DNA from: Bacillus salacetis
GTDB taxonomy: Bacteria > Bacillota > Bacilli > Bacillales > Bacillaceae_B
Length of the DNA stretch: 64,000 nucleotides
Reading direction: 5' to 3'
NCBI RefSeq assembly: GCF_003581585.1
Contig: NZ_QXIR01000004.1
Coordinates: 117,032-181,031, forward strand
Part shown: positions 42,096 to 51,245 of the stretch, in pieces
Numbering within the stretch: the stretch's first letter is position 1
Layout: each line of letters begins with the position of its first letter
Notes under the pieces: generated by a model
Database searches by the model: none
The model's input: only the letters and a program-made list of their open reading frames with translations
What the model was told of the DNA's origin: nothing
Program-made: the position numbers and the translations under genes

Positions 42096-44933
42096 GTGGT
42101 TAAAAACGATAATAAAATTTCCAATAGGACTGGGTACCGAAGAGATGAAATGGCGGTTTACCAGGCTTTTTTTGAACATCATCCAGATCCGGCAATGATT
42201 TTGAATCATGAGGACTTTAAGATAGAAATACTGAATGATTCAGCTCAGAATCTGATCGGGTGCAAAAACATGGAATCGTTCCCTGCCCTAATAGCGGACG
42301 AATATCAAGAACATGCAGCGCGATTTCTGGCGAAGGTAAGGGAGGGAGAGACGCATCACACTCGGTGCGTTATACATATAAACAAAGGCACACATCTGAT
42401 GGCGGCAATAAAGGCGGTGCCCTTGGTGCAAGGCAGAGAAGTATCAGGAATAATGATGTTTATAAAGGACCAAACCGAAGAAGAAGTCCTGAAAGAGAAA
42501 ATCATAGAAAAGGAAGAAAAGTTCAATTCTTTGTTCCGTTTTCATCCTGATGCGGTATTCATGCTGGATTTGCATGGAAATATAGAAACCTGTAATGACA
42601 TCATTGAAGAATACACTGGTCTTTCCAATTCAAAATTGACAGGGCCCTTCTATCAGTTTCTTGCTCCGGGGAGCAGAGACGAGGCAAGGAAAAAGTTCCA
42701 GGAAGTTCTGTCCGGACAGTCAGTAAGCTTCAACACTTCTTTCATCAATAACAATAATGAAGAGTTGGACATTCACATGACAAACATCCCCATCAAAAAC
42801 GGAGCTGCCATCACAGGAGTCCTGGGGGTTGCAAAGGATATCACCCGTTTCAGAGTGTATGAGGAAAAACTGATAAAGACGCAGGAGGACCTGAATTTCG
42901 TTCAATTCGTCAGCAATGTCGGAAATTGGGAATATGATGTGTTGACAGGGGAAGCCGCCTGGTCAGATCAATTATACAGAATATATGGAGTCAAGGATAA
43001 AAGTGAATGTTCAGCCTCATTAGTGAACTACCTTTCCATGGTCCATCGGGATGACGCGCAAAGCTTCAAGAAGAATTGCATGGATGCTTTTTATTCTGGA
43101 AAGGATTTCAGCTTTGAGTACCGGATCCTTGGAAGGGATGGGGTTGTAAGGGTTGTCCATGAACAAGGTAACTGCATCCGTGACGAAAACAACAGGGTGA
43201 TCCGGATGATCGGAACCATCCATGATATTACAAAGTACAGAAAGACAGTAGAGAAGCTTAAACAAAGCGAGATCCAGGCACAAACGATTTATAACAGCCT
43301 GAATGAAATCATCTGGTCGATCGATATCGAAAATAAAGTCGTACTTTTCTGCTCAGAGGAATTTAAAGAGTTATGCGGCTATTCATTAGAGACGTTCCTT
43401 ACTACTCCTTCATTATGGGATGAATGCATCCATCCTGATGACGTTAAAAAAATCAAAGGCATCATGAAGGATGTCCGGGAAGGAAAAGAAATAGTTGAAC
43501 AATACCGTTTTCAACATTCTTCTGCAGATGTAACCTGGATCGACGTAAAGGCAATCCCGTTTATCAATGAGGACGGTAAACTTATTCGGCTTGACGGAAT
43601 CATGTGGGATATAACAGAAAAGAAAAAAGCGGAAGACAAGCTGTACAGAGCAGCCTTTCATGATTATTTGACCGGCCTGCCGAACCGAAGGAAGTTCGAG
43701 GAAAGCATCGAGGAAGAAATCGCCCGCCATAAGGTACAGGGACAGTCTTTTGCGTTATTGTATCTGGATCTGGATAGGTTTAAATTCGTAAACGACCGGC
43801 TTGGCCATTATGTCGGAGACGAATTGTTGAAGAAAGTGACGCGTCGGCTCCAAAGCCGTTCCGACAATCAATTTATAGCCAGATTGAGCGGCGATGAATT
43901 CGCTGTCTGTATCCGCGGGATTCAATCTCCAGAAGAAGCGTCCCTGGCTGCTGAAGAAATCATCGGGATACTGGAGGAACCTTTCAAATACCGGGATTAC
44001 GATTTATTCATTTCCACCAGTATCGGGATCAGCATCTACCCTGAAGATGGCGAAGATTCCTATTCTCTCGTGCAGAATGCAGATACCGCCTTATCCTATG
44101 CCAAGAACAGCGGAAAGAACACCTACCAATTGTACACACGCGAAATGAATCAGGAATCTTACCGCAAATACTGCCTGGAAACAGATATGAGAAAGGCTGT
44201 GGAGGATGATGAGTTTGAGGTGTATTTTCAACCGAAAGTGGATGCAAAGACAGAGAGAATTACAGGCGCGGAAGCACTTCTAAGGTGGAACCATAAGAAA
44301 TGGGGGATGATTTCGCCTGCAGAATTCATCCCGATTGCAGAAGACAGCGGCTTTATCACGGAAATCGGAACCTGGGTGTTGAAAGATGTCTGCAGACAGC
44401 TGAAGCAGTGGTCCGCAGACGGCCATCCATTAGTGCCGATTTCCATCAATATCTCGCCACAGCACTTTTTGAAGAAAGATGTTGTGGAACTGGTTACCTC
44501 CTATATCACGAAATATGGTGTCGAGCCTCAATGGATTGAATTGGAGATTACTGAAAACTCCCTTATTCATTATTCCGATGTAGTCAGGAATACGATGGAT
44601 AAACTGAAGGAGATGGGTGTGAAAATGTCACTGGACGACTTTGGTACGGGGTACTCTGCATTATCTCAGCTGCATAACTTCACCTTCGATACATTGAAGA
44701 TCGATCAGTCATTCATAAAGAACGTACCCGCTAAGAAAGAAGACACCGTCATTACAGCCAGTCTAATAGGGTTGGCACATGGACTGGGATTGAATGTCGT
44801 GGCAGAAGGGGTGGAGTCGAAAGAACAATTGGCCTTTCTCCAGGGAAATGGCTGTGATCAAATCCAGGGGTATATTTACAGCAGACCCGTCCCTGTGAAA
44901 GAATTTGAGTCATTAGTGAAAAATAACTTTTAA
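42096..44933 (+). CDS. PAS-GGDEF-EAL cyclic-di-GMP enzyme
   Basis: 945-residue soluble protein without membrane segments. Four PAS-type domains fill about 1-510 (the third and fourth with typical YRTxxxxG-like ends before coiled linkers), followed by a diguanylate cyclase domain with SGDEF in place of GGDEF, and an EAL phosphodiesterase domain with EALLRW, the IELEITENSLI segment and DDFGTGYSAL. Both catalytic motifs look competent. The usual inhibitory RxxD site before SGDEF is not conserved (SRSD, with two extra residues). GTG 42096 has AAGGGG 9-10 nt upstream. A sigma-D-like promoter suggests a motility link. Confidence 0.9.
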   Translation: MVKNDNKISNRTGYRRDEMAVYQAFFEHHPDPAMILNHEDFKIEILNDSAQNLIGCKNMESFPALIADEYQEHAARFLAKVREGETHHTRCVIHINKGTHLMAAIKAVPLVQGREVSGIMMFIKDQTEEEVLKEKIIEKEEKFNSLFRFHPDAVFMLDLHGNIETCNDIIEEYTGLSNSKLTGPFYQFLAPGSRDEARKKFQEVLSGQSVSFNTSFINNNNEELDIHMTNIPIKNGAAITGVLGVAKDITRFRVYEEKLIKTQEDLNFVQFVSNVGNWEYDVLTGEAAWSDQLYRIYGVKDKSECSASLVNYLSMVHRDDAQSFKKNCMDAFYSGKDFSFEYRILGRDGVVRVVHEQGNCIRDENNRVIRMIGTIHDITKYRKTVEKLKQSEIQAQTIYNSLNEIIWSIDIENKVVLFCSEEFKELCGYSLETFLTTPSLWDECIHPDDVKKIKGIMKDVREGKEIVEQYRFQHSSADVTWIDVKAIPFINEDGKLIRLDGIMWDITEKKKAEDKLYRAAFHDYLTGLPNRRKFEESIEEEIARHKVQGQSFALLYLDLDRFKFVNDRLGHYVGDELLKKVTRRLQSRSDNQFIARLSGDEFAVCIRGIQSPEEASLAAEEIIGILEEPFKYRDYDLFISTSIGISIYPEDGEDSYSLVQNADTALSYAKNSGKNTYQLYTREMNQESYRKYCLETDMRKAVEDDEFEVYFQPKVDAKTERITGAEALLRWNHKKWGMISPAEFIPIAEDSGFITEIGTWVLKDVCRQLKQWSADGHPLVPISINISPQHFLKKDVVELVTSYITKYGVEPQWIELEITENSLIHYSDVVRNTMDKLKEMGVKMSLDDFGTGYSALSQLHNFTFDTLKIDQSFIKNVPAKKEDTVITASLIGLAHGLGLNVVAEGVESKEQLAFLQGNGCDQIQGYIYSRPVPVKEFESLVKNNF

Positions 44934-45097
44934 AAAATAGGGTGCTTCCCATCAATTGCTCCTAGAAGAAAATGCCGACAGCCGGATTCCCCCAGTCTGC
45001 CAGGGATTGATTAAAATCAGAGAGGCGTTATTCTTTCGAGATACCCGGATTTTCCAAGTAGATCACTGCCATTAGAAAGTATTAGGAAAGAACATGA

Positions 45098-45136
45098 AAA
45101 AAGGAGAACCATGTGTGGGATGGTTCTCCTTTTTCC
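45098..45136. terminator. Bidirectional terminator
   Basis: AAAAAGGAGAACCA / TGGTTCTCCTTTTT, 14 pairs and a 9-nt loop, between the c-di-GMP gene and the convergent MFS gene. The symmetric A and T runs serve both. Confidence 0.93.
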
Positions 45137-45139
45137 TGT

Positions 45140-46615
45140 TTAACCTTTGGAAGCAACGGCATTTTCAGGTGCCTGTGCAACTTTTTTTATAAAAAAGGAA
45201 AGCACGAGGCTGACAAGACCGATGATCATGATGGCAAAATAAGTATCGCCGATTCCCTGAATGGAGGCTTCCATCATCATATGGGCTTGTGTTTCCCCTG
45301 CAGATCCGCCAGCCATCATATCCTGCAGGTGGTCTTTCGTCCGGTTCGTCATGATGGTGATGAGCAGGGAGGTTCCAATCGCTCCCGCCACTTGCCTTGC
45401 GGTATTGGAAATGGCCGTGCCATGTGCATGAAGGCTTGCGGGAAGCTGGTTCAAACCGGCAGTCTGGATCGGCATCAGGAATAATGCCATCCCAATCCGG
45501 CGGCCGGCATACATCAAGATCAAATGGCTGTAGCTCGTCGAGTCCGTCAAATTGGTGAAAGTATAGGTCGTTCCCAAAATGATCGCAATCCCGATGATGG
45601 AAAGCCATTTTGCGCCAAAACGGTCAAATAGCTTTCCGACAGCAGGACTCATCAATCCCATCAAAAGGGCTCCCGGAAGCATCAGGACTCCAGCTTCCAA
45701 AGCGGTGAAGCCGCGGGCATTCTGAAGATAAAGCGGAAGAAGGATCATATCCGCATACATGACAATCGTGATCACACAGTTAATGATCGTCGTAAGCGAA
45801 AACATATTGAACTTGAACGCCCTCAAATCAAGGAACGGATCTTCAGCTGTCAACTGCCTCCGGGTAAATAGTCCGACCGCAATCAAACCGACCGTTAACA
45901 TTACGATGACCACCGGGCTGCCCCATCCTTCACTTCCAGCTTCACTGAAACCATAAAGAAGTGCACCGAATCCTATGGTGGAAAGAATCAAGCTGATGAC
46001 ATCAATCTTGCTCATAGTGGTATCTGAAACATTTTTCAGGAAGATATAACCACAGATGATTATGATCAAAATGAATGGAATCATTCCGTAAAATAATGTC
46101 TGCCATGGATAAACATCAAGTACGTATCCCGCCAATGTAGGTCCGATGGCAGGAGCGAAAATGATCGCAAGTCCGACCGTCCCCATCGCAGTCCCTCTTT
46201 TTTCAGGAGGGAAGAGCGACAATACCACATTCATCAGCAAAGGCATTGTAATTCCCGTCGAAGCTGCCTGTATAAGCCTTCCAGTCAGCAAGACTGAAAA
46301 ACTCGGGGCAGCAGCGGATACAATTGTACCGATCAGGAATATCACCATGGATGTCTGGAACAGCTGCCGGGTTGTGAACCGCTTCATTAGAAACCCAGTG
46401 ACCGGGATGAGCACCCCGTTTACAAGCATATACCCCGTTGTCAGCCATTGCCCTGTAGAGGCATCAATATTAAAAGCTTCCATTAACTTAGGAAGGGCGA
46501 CAGTCATTGTCGTTTGGTTAAAAATCGTGAAAAAGGCACCAAGGATCATGATAGTCATAATCGGGCCTTTTCTCAGTGAACTGCTGTCTGTTGCTGCACT
46601 GTGACTCAATTTCAT
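45140..46615 (-). CDS. MFS multidrug efflux pump, DHA2 (EmrB/QacA) family
   Basis: Proton-driven drug exporter of about 490 residues with 14 predicted helices. Typical stretches are MTVALPKLMEAFNID and STGQWLTTGYMLVNGVLIP after helix 1, GRLIQAASTGITMPL (motif A/C region) and AIGPTLAGYVLDVYPWQTLF (motif C). Start is uncertain: ATG 46615 lies only 2-3 nt after GAGAGGAG, TTG 46609 is better spaced, and TTG 46636 extends the frame. Divergently transcribed from a TetR repressor gene with a shared operator region, so probably drug-inducible. Confidence 0.9.
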   Translation of the reverse strand: MKLSHSAATDSSSLRKGPIMTIMILGAFFTIFNQTTMTVALPKLMEAFNIDASTGQWLTTGYMLVNGVLIPVTGFLMKRFTTRQLFQTSMVIFLIGTIVSAAAPSFSVLLTGRLIQAASTGITMPLLMNVVLSLFPPEKRGTAMGTVGLAIIFAPAIGPTLAGYVLDVYPWQTLFYGMIPFILIIIICGYIFLKNVSDTTMSKIDVISLILSTIGFGALLYGFSEAGSEGWGSPVVIVMLTVGLIAVGLFTRRQLTAEDPFLDLRAFKFNMFSLTTIINCVITIVMYADMILLPLYLQNARGFTALEAGVLMLPGALLMGLMSPAVGKLFDRFGAKWLSIIGIAIILGTTYTFTNLTDSTSYSHLILMYAGRRIGMALFLMPIQTAGLNQLPASLHAHGTAISNTARQVAGAIGTSLLITIMTNRTKDHLQDMMAGGSAGETQAHMMMEASIQGIGDTYFAIMIIGLVSLVLSFFIKKVAQAPENAVASKG

Positions 46616-46680
46616 TCTCCTCTCAATCAGTTGCAAACTTAATTTACAGTATGTAGTATAGTTGACAACGCATAAATTAT

Positions 46681-46709
46681 ATTATAAAAGTAAAAAATCG
46701 ACCCGACAA
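46681..46709 (-). promoter_or_regulatory. Sigma-A promoter of the MFS gene
   Basis: On the minus strand TTGTCG (46704-46709), a 17-bp spacer, and a perfect TATAAT (46681-46686), about 65 bp before the start codon. Confidence 0.65.
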
Positions 46710-46716
46710 CCTACAG

Positions 46717-46737
46717 TAATTGATAATCTGTCAATTA
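46717..46737. promoter_or_regulatory. Candidate TetR operator
   Basis: TAATTGA-N7-TCAATTA, a perfect 7-bp inverted repeat, 8 bp upstream of the MFS promoter -35 and between the divergent pump and TetR genes. Confidence 0.6.
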
Positions 46738-46833
46738 GTTTACGAATCATTCATATATGTAGTTTAATTGAGTAAAATAAGACAGATTTATTCAGGTAGT
46801 CTATTTTGTTTAAAGAGAGGGAAGAAATGGGAA

Positions 46834-47442
46834 ATGGATAAACATTCAAAACATATCGATCCAAGGATTCTCCGGACCAGACAGTTGCTTAAGGATGCAT
46901 TTGTCGATTTGCTGCAGGAAACAGATATTGAAAAATTATCAGTAAACCGCCTGGCGGAAAAGGCGACAATTAACCGTGTCACGTTTTACCTTCACTATAA
47001 AGACATCTCTGATATGCTGGAAAAAATGGCCGCCGAGATGATACTGGAAGTTTCTGCAGTATTAGGAAAGCCGGAAGCCAACCAATCATCGAATGATGAA
47101 GAGAACATGAAAATGCTGGAAAGGTTCCTTGAACATATTGCCGGGAATGCAAAGTTCTACAAAACCATCCTGGCTTCCAGGGGCATCCCGATATTTAAGG
47201 AACGTTTGCTGAATTTCCTGAGCGAATGGCTTGTCCAGAGGATCGACAGCCGAAGCAATGATTCGTTTGTGAAAAGTGCCGGGATCCAGAAGGAAATTCT
47301 GTTATGGTATGACGCAGCAGCTGTGATAGGGACGGTCGAAGCCTGGCTGCGGAATGATATGCCGTATACACCAGCATATCTGGCTAGACAGTTTTATTTA
47401 ATTCATAAAAGAGGGCTGGACAATGAAAGTTCAAATAATTGA
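46834..47442 (+). CDS. TetR-family repressor, probable regulator of the MFS pump
   Basis: 202-residue regulator. The N-terminal helix-turn-helix is LSVNRLAEKATINRVTFYLHY (about 32-52), and the ligand-binding part is of the TetR_C_8 type. ATG 46834 is preferred because the frame upstream (open from 46768) lacks an RBS, whereas GAGAGGGAAG lies before ATG 46834. Divergent from the MFS gene, with a dyad operator between them. Confidence 0.88.
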   Translation: MDKHSKHIDPRILRTRQLLKDAFVDLLQETDIEKLSVNRLAEKATINRVTFYLHYKDISDMLEKMAAEMILEVSAVLGKPEANQSSNDEENMKMLERFLEHIAGNAKFYKTILASRGIPIFKERLLNFLSEWLVQRIDSRSNDSFVKSAGIQKEILLWYDAAAVIGTVEAWLRNDMPYTPAYLARQFYLIHKRGLDNESSNN

Positions 47443-47464
47443 CTGTCAGTTTACTTATAGCTAA

Positions 47465-47486
47465 AATGTTTCCTGAGGTAAACATT
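47465..47486. promoter_or_regulatory. 22-bp dyad, MntR-like candidate site
   Basis: AATGTTT-CCTGAGGT-AAACATT is a near-perfect palindrome just before the ZIP gene RBS (GAAGGAG at 47492). Its core TTTCCTGAGGTAAA resembles Bacillus MntR boxes more than Zur boxes. It could also be a plain hairpin ending the tetR message, but it has no T-run. Confidence 0.4.
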
Positions 47487-47506
47487 CAGTAGAAGGAGTC
47501 CATTCA

Positions 47507-48322
47507 ATGGTAGACTTTTTTCAACAATTCAATCCAATTACACAGGCATTCATTGCTACATTATTTACCTGGTTGATGACCGCGTTGGGAGCATCACTTG
47601 TATTCGCCACGAAAACGATGAACCAGCGATTATTGGACAGCATGCTGGGATTTGCCGGCGGTGTCATGATTGCGGCCAGTTATTGGTCTTTACTCGGTCC
47701 CGCAATCGAATTGTCAGAAGATAACCCGCTGGGAACCTGGTTTCCGGCTGCGGCAGGCTTCTTGTTAGGCGGCATTTTTCTATGGGGAATCGATAAGGTC
47801 CTGCCTCATCTTCATCCCAATAGTCCTCTTAGCGGCGCGGAAGGCTATCATACCAGACAACGAAAAAGAAGCACCTTGCTGGTCCTGGCCATCACACTTC
47901 ATAATATCCCCGAAGGCCTTGCCGTCGGGATAGCGTTTGGGGCTTTGGCCAATGGAGGAGCAGAGGCATCACTCGCAGGAGCCGTCACTCTGGCGCTGGG
48001 AATCGGGATCCAGAATTTCCCCGAAGGCCTGGCAGTTTCCATGCCGCTTCGGGGAGACGGGATGTCACGCAGAAAAAGCTTTTTCTACGGACAGTTCTCA
48101 GGTATGGTCGAACCGATTGCGGCCGTCATAGGCGCGCTGGCAGTTGCCTTCTTCGAGCCTTTGCTGCCTTATGCCTTGAGCTTTGCAGCGGGGGCGATGA
48201 TATTCGTCGTCGCGGAAGAAGTTATACCGAGTTCACAAGAAAATGGCCACAAGGACCTGGCATCCATGAGCTTGATGGTTGGGTTCGTCCTGATGATGAT
48301 TTTGGATGTGGCATTGGGGTAG
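47507..48322 (+). CDS. ZIP-family metal transporter
   Basis: 271-residue membrane protein of the ZIP family (ZupT/GufA-like), importing zinc, manganese or iron. Eight hydrophobic segments. Metal-binding motifs [15 protein letters not shown] on helix 4 and [16 protein letters not shown] on helix 5 are intact; the variable loop contains [16 protein letters not shown] precedes ATG 47507. A dyad in the leader suggests metal control. Confidence 0.9.
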   Translation: MVDFFQQFNPITQAFIATLFTWLMTALGASLVFATKTMNQRLLDSMLGFAGGVMIAASYWSLLGPAIELSEDNPLGTWFPAAAGFLLGGIFLWGIDKVLPHLHPNSPLSGAEGYHTRQRKRSTLLVLAITLHNIPEGLAVGIAFGALANGGAEASLAGAVTLALGIGIQNFPEGLAVSMPLRGDGMSRRKSFFYGQFSGMVEPIAAVIGALAVAFFEPLLPYALSFAAGAMIFVVAEEVIPSSQENGHKDLASMSLMVGFVLMMILDVALG

Positions 48323-48337
48323 AATTTTCATTGTTAT

Positions 48338-48372
48338 GGCACCGAGGATTGGATTCCACGGTGTCTTTTTTT
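48338..48372 (+). terminator. Rho-independent terminator
   Basis: GGCACCG pairs with CGGTGTC across 14 nt and runs into TTTTTTT, after the ZIP gene. Confidence 0.75.
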
Positions 48373-48408
48373 GTTGGCCGGGTAATGAAGTGATTAGTTT
48401 GGAGGGGG

Positions 48409-48615
48409 ATTTGCAGGGGAGTGGAGCCTGGTTGGCGGAGAAGTGTAGGAATAGGATGTGGATTTGTAGGTGAGTTGGGGTCAGATGGCGGAAAAGTGTA
48501 TGAATGCAGGACGGATTTGCAGGTGAGTGTTGGCCAAATGGCGAAGATGTGTATGAATGAGCGGTTTATTTGTAGGCGAGTTGAGCTCTAATACCGAAGA
48601 TATGTTTAACGGTTC
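48409..48615. repeat. Tandem array, four units of 52-53 bp (GATTTGTAGGTGAGTT family)
   Basis: Units begin GATTTGCAGGGGAGTG (48409), GATTTGTAGGTGAGTT (48461), GATTTGCAGGTGAGTG (48514) and TATTTGTAGGCGAGTT (48567), spaced 52, 53 and 53 bp. A second conserved block (ATGGCGGAAAAGTGTATGAA and variants) lies about 22 bp into each unit. Same family as 20661-20795. No coding potential. It fills most of the gap between the ZIP and YoaP-like genes. Confidence 0.88.
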
Positions 48616-48734
48616 TCTTTCAGTTGAGTGTATTCAATGTTCCAGAGTCAAGCATCAGTAATCAACTAAATTACTAATATATTGTTGCCAAGCGGGGATC
48701 CCCCGCAAAGAGATGGCAGTAAGGGGGAGAGTAA

Positions 48735-49496
48735 ATGGCGATTGAAATGGTGGAGTTAAATAATGAATCATTGGAAGAGAGGGGCTGCTACTGCCTTCGA
48801 AGCAAGCCCAAGTCAGCTGGTTATCTTAATAAAAATGAGTGGCTTTCCGAGAGGTTCCAAGAGGGAATGAAGTACATAAAAATAACCGAGAATTATAAGC
48901 AGGCAGGTTTCATCGAATATACGCCAATTGAATTTTCTTCGAGGGTCGTGTATGGCGAGAATTATTCTGTCATCCATTGTTTGTGGGTAAGTATTCCAGG
49001 TCAGGGATATGCCACGAAACTGATCCAAAAGTGTATCCAGGATGCCAGGGAACAGCATAAAGATGGGGTTATTGTCATAACAAATCCCGAAACTTCCTGG
49101 ACACCGAGCAAAGAAATTTTTATGAAAAATGGATTTTTGGAAGTCGATCAAGCACCATATGGTTTTCAATTGTTTGTCCATAAATTCGGTAATTCCGCAG
49201 ATCCTTACTTTCCAACTGATTGGGAGGAGAGGCTTGAAACATTCACAGAGTTGACAATTCTGCGCACCTGGCAGTGTCCTTTCATTGAGGCAGCGACCGA
49301 TAATATAATGGAAGGCGCAGGGAAATTAGGGATAAAGCCTGAAGTGATAAACATGAATAACAGGGAAGAATTACTAAGGCTGTCGCCGACTCCTTATGGT
49401 GTATACGGTGTGGTTTATAAAAGAAAATTGGTGTCTTTTCATAGACTCACGGTTCACTCGGCAATGAAACGTTTGAAAGAATTAGAATTGCTGTAA
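48735..49496 (+). CDS. YoaP-like GNAT acetyltransferase
   Basis: 253 residues, two parts: an N-terminal GNAT domain (acetyl-CoA region CLWVSIPGQGYATKLIQKCI; later IFMKNGFLEV) and a C-terminal YoaP-type domain (PF14268) from about 165, ending YGVYGVVYKRKLVSFHRL. Length is close to B. subtilis YoaP. AAGGGGGAG precedes ATG 48735. Its acceptor is unknown. Confidence 0.83.
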   Translation: MAIEMVELNNESLEERGCYCLRSKPKSAGYLNKNEWLSERFQEGMKYIKITENYKQAGFIEYTPIEFSSRVVYGENYSVIHCLWVSIPGQGYATKLIQKCIQDAREQHKDGVIVITNPETSWTPSKEIFMKNGFLEVDQAPYGFQLFVHKFGNSADPYFPTDWEERLETFTELTILRTWQCPFIEAATDNIMEGAGKLGIKPEVINMNNREELLRLSPTPYGVYGVVYKRKLVSFHRLTVHSAMKRLKELELL

Positions 49497-49503
49497 CGCA
49501 AAA

Positions 49504-49530
49504 AGAGACATCCGATCCAGGATGTCTTTA
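49504..49530 (+). terminator. Rho-independent terminator
   Basis: AGACATCC / GGATGTCT stem followed by TTAC, a few bases after the YoaP-like stop codon. The T-tail is short. Confidence 0.6.
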
Positions 49531-49734
49531 CTATCGTCATCATCATCGATCATAAAATGAAGGAAGTGCCGTGCACCGAAAAACCACCCTTTACAGAACC
49601 GGCATTTGATTTGCGGACCTGTGCGGATGAGGGGCTGTCCAAACCTGAAAAGCTATTTTCACCTCTCTTTCTATTAATAATGTATGAAAGAATAAGAAAA
49701 GTGCTTGGACAAACAATCGAAAATAGTAAATGAA

Positions 49735-49880
49735 GGCTGTTTTCGCATATATTGTTGCTTTCGGTACAAAGGTTTTACTCTCAAAAAAGAACGAGCAGCT
49801 CTTTTCTTTCCTTCTCACATGGGTTTTTCCGACGATATACCAATTTATATTGAATAGCAACAAAGTTTACGAAAAGAGCC
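49735..49880 (+). mobile_element. MITE copy H with perfect 8-bp target duplication, internally deleted
   Basis: 146-bp copy flanked by TAAATGAA at 49727-49734 and 49881-49888. Relative to full copies about 45 bp are missing, mostly the AAAATCC/GGATTTTT block, which shows that the block is not needed to keep the ends recognisable. Confidence 0.93.
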
Positions 49881-49887
49881 TAAATGA

Positions 49888-49925
49888 AACAACCGCTTGC
49901 ATTCACTGCCAGCGGTTGCTTTTAA
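49888..49925. terminator. Terminator of the siderophore-binding protein gene
   Basis: CAACCGCT / AGCGGTTG stem with a 13-nt loop; on the minus strand a TTTCATTT tail follows. It sits directly beside MITE copy H. Confidence 0.7.
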
Positions 49926-49933
49926 AAAATCTA

Positions 49934-50875
49934 TCAGTTCATTTTTTCAAGGAATTCCGTCTTGAAAATATCGAGAAGATATTCGAGAGTAATAGGATCA
50001 CTATATGTAATCGCTTTTGTATCAAGCTCGATCACCCTGTTATTTTTTACAGCGGGGATTGTCTTCCATGTCTCTGTCTCAAGGAATGAACCATCACCAT
50101 CCTGGTTTTTGCTCAACACGATGTAATCGCCGGAGAACTCTGGGAGAAGCTCATGGCTTAATGTGTAATAGCCGGGTTCCAGCGCATTTTCTTTTACCTT
50201 TTCAGGCATTTCCAGCTTCATTGTTTGATAGAGCAATTCCGTTCCTCTTGCCCAGTTGTTCCCGAAGACATAGGCTGACTTTGCATCATATTCGAAAACG
50301 GAGACAGTGGCGTCCTTACCGATTTTTTCTTTAATCGCAGCGCCGGTTTCTTCTGCACGTGCAGTAAAGTCTTTCACCCAGTCCTTTGCTTCCTGTTCTT
50401 TGTTCAGCAGCTTGCCGATTTCAACCTGCTGGGATAAGTAATCCAATTTTCCCCAGGTGAAAGCAACGGTGGGAGCAATTTCACTCATTTTATCAATGTT
50501 TTTGTTGTGGGATCCGACGATGATCAAATCAGGCTCAAGTTCAAGGATCTTCTCGATGCTCTCATCTGAGACGACCTCCACACCGTCAAGCTTATCTGTA
50601 AACAATGGATTTTTGTTTGTCCATTCATCAACGCCTACAATCCTGCCATCCAAAGCCAGAACATTGGGAGCGCTGGATAATGCTATGATACGGACAGGAT
50701 CAGCAGGGACTTCGACGGGACCGCTTTCCGATTGATATGTAATCGTTTCTGAAGTTTCTTCAGCCTTTGATTCCTCAGCTTCAGCTTTTGTGGAATTGCC
50801 GCTGGAGGTTTCTGCTCCGCATGCTCCAAGAATGAATACAGCGAAGAGCAGGATGGTAAAAAGTATCTTTTTCAC
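49934..50875 (-). CDS. Iron-siderophore ABC transporter substrate-binding lipoprotein
   Basis: 313-residue lipoprotein with lipobox ILGAC (Cys19), of the FhuD/FecB-type periplasmic-binding family (PF01497). It has PADPVRIIALSSAPNVLALD, the IVGVDEW strand and LEPDLIIVGSHN in the expected order. Its gene is preceded by two Fur boxes, so it captures an iron-siderophore under iron starvation. Permease and ATPase genes are not in this window, so it must use a system encoded elsewhere. A strong GGAAG-type RBS lies before ATG 50875. Confidence 0.9.
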   Translation of the reverse strand: MKKILFTILLFAVFILGACGAETSSGNSTKAEAEESKAEETSETITYQSESGPVEVPADPVRIIALSSAPNVLALDGRIVGVDEWTNKNPLFTDKLDGVEVVSDESIEKILELEPDLIIVGSHNKNIDKMSEIAPTVAFTWGKLDYLSQQVEIGKLLNKEQEAKDWVKDFTARAEETGAAIKEKIGKDATVSVFEYDAKSAYVFGNNWARGTELLYQTMKLEMPEKVKENALEPGYYTLSHELLPEFSGDYIVLSKNQDGDGSFLETETWKTIPAVKNNRVIELDTKAITYSDPITLEYLLDIFKTEFLEKMN

Positions 50876-50902
50876 ATTTGCTTCCCTCTTTCTAATTAAT
50901 AT

Positions 50903-50917
50903 TGATAATCATTATCA
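50903..50917. promoter_or_regulatory. Fur box 1
   Basis: TGATAATCATTATCA is a perfect 7-1-7 Fur box (TGATAATNATTATCA), 28 bp upstream of the siderophore-binding lipoprotein gene. Confidence 0.93.
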
Positions 50918-50941
50918 TTACACCATTTAATATACTAACAA

Positions 50942-50956
50942 TGATAATCATTGTCA
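50942..50956. promoter_or_regulatory. Fur box 2
   Basis: TGATAATCATTGTCA has one mismatch to the 7-1-7 consensus. Its centre is 39 bp from box 1, and it may also cover a promoter for the plus-strand genes from 51060. Confidence 0.88.
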
Positions 50957-51059
50957 ATTAAAAGTTTGAATTTTTCTTTCAAAAGCAAGTAATCAATAAG
51001 GAAACCTAAACGTCTGGTTCATCGTCTAATCATAAAAAGAAATGAAGGCGGGATTACTG

Positions 51060-51245
51060 ATGAAATACATAAAACCGTTTTTAGTCTGTGAGTGGATCAC
51101 CATTATCGGAGCAACAACGGCAGCTTATTTTAAATTGGACTTACCCCTTTGGATATGCATCGGCATCGTTTTGCTCGGTGTGATCTTGACTCTGTACTTT
51201 TCTATCAAATTTGAAAAAGAGTCAGGCGGGGTGGTTGAAAAATGA
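51060..51245 (+). CDS. Small membrane protein (61 aa)
   Basis: Two hydrophobic helices (about 6-22 and 29-47) and a short charged tail. Family not recognised. ATG 51060 is preferred because GAAGGCGGG lies about 8 nt upstream; ATG 51042 lies before that RBS and has a poor one of its own. Overlaps the next gene by 4 bp (ATGA). Confidence 0.6.
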   Translation: MKYIKPFLVCEWITIIGATTAAYFKLDLPLWICIGIVLLGVILTLYFSIKFEKESGGVVEK

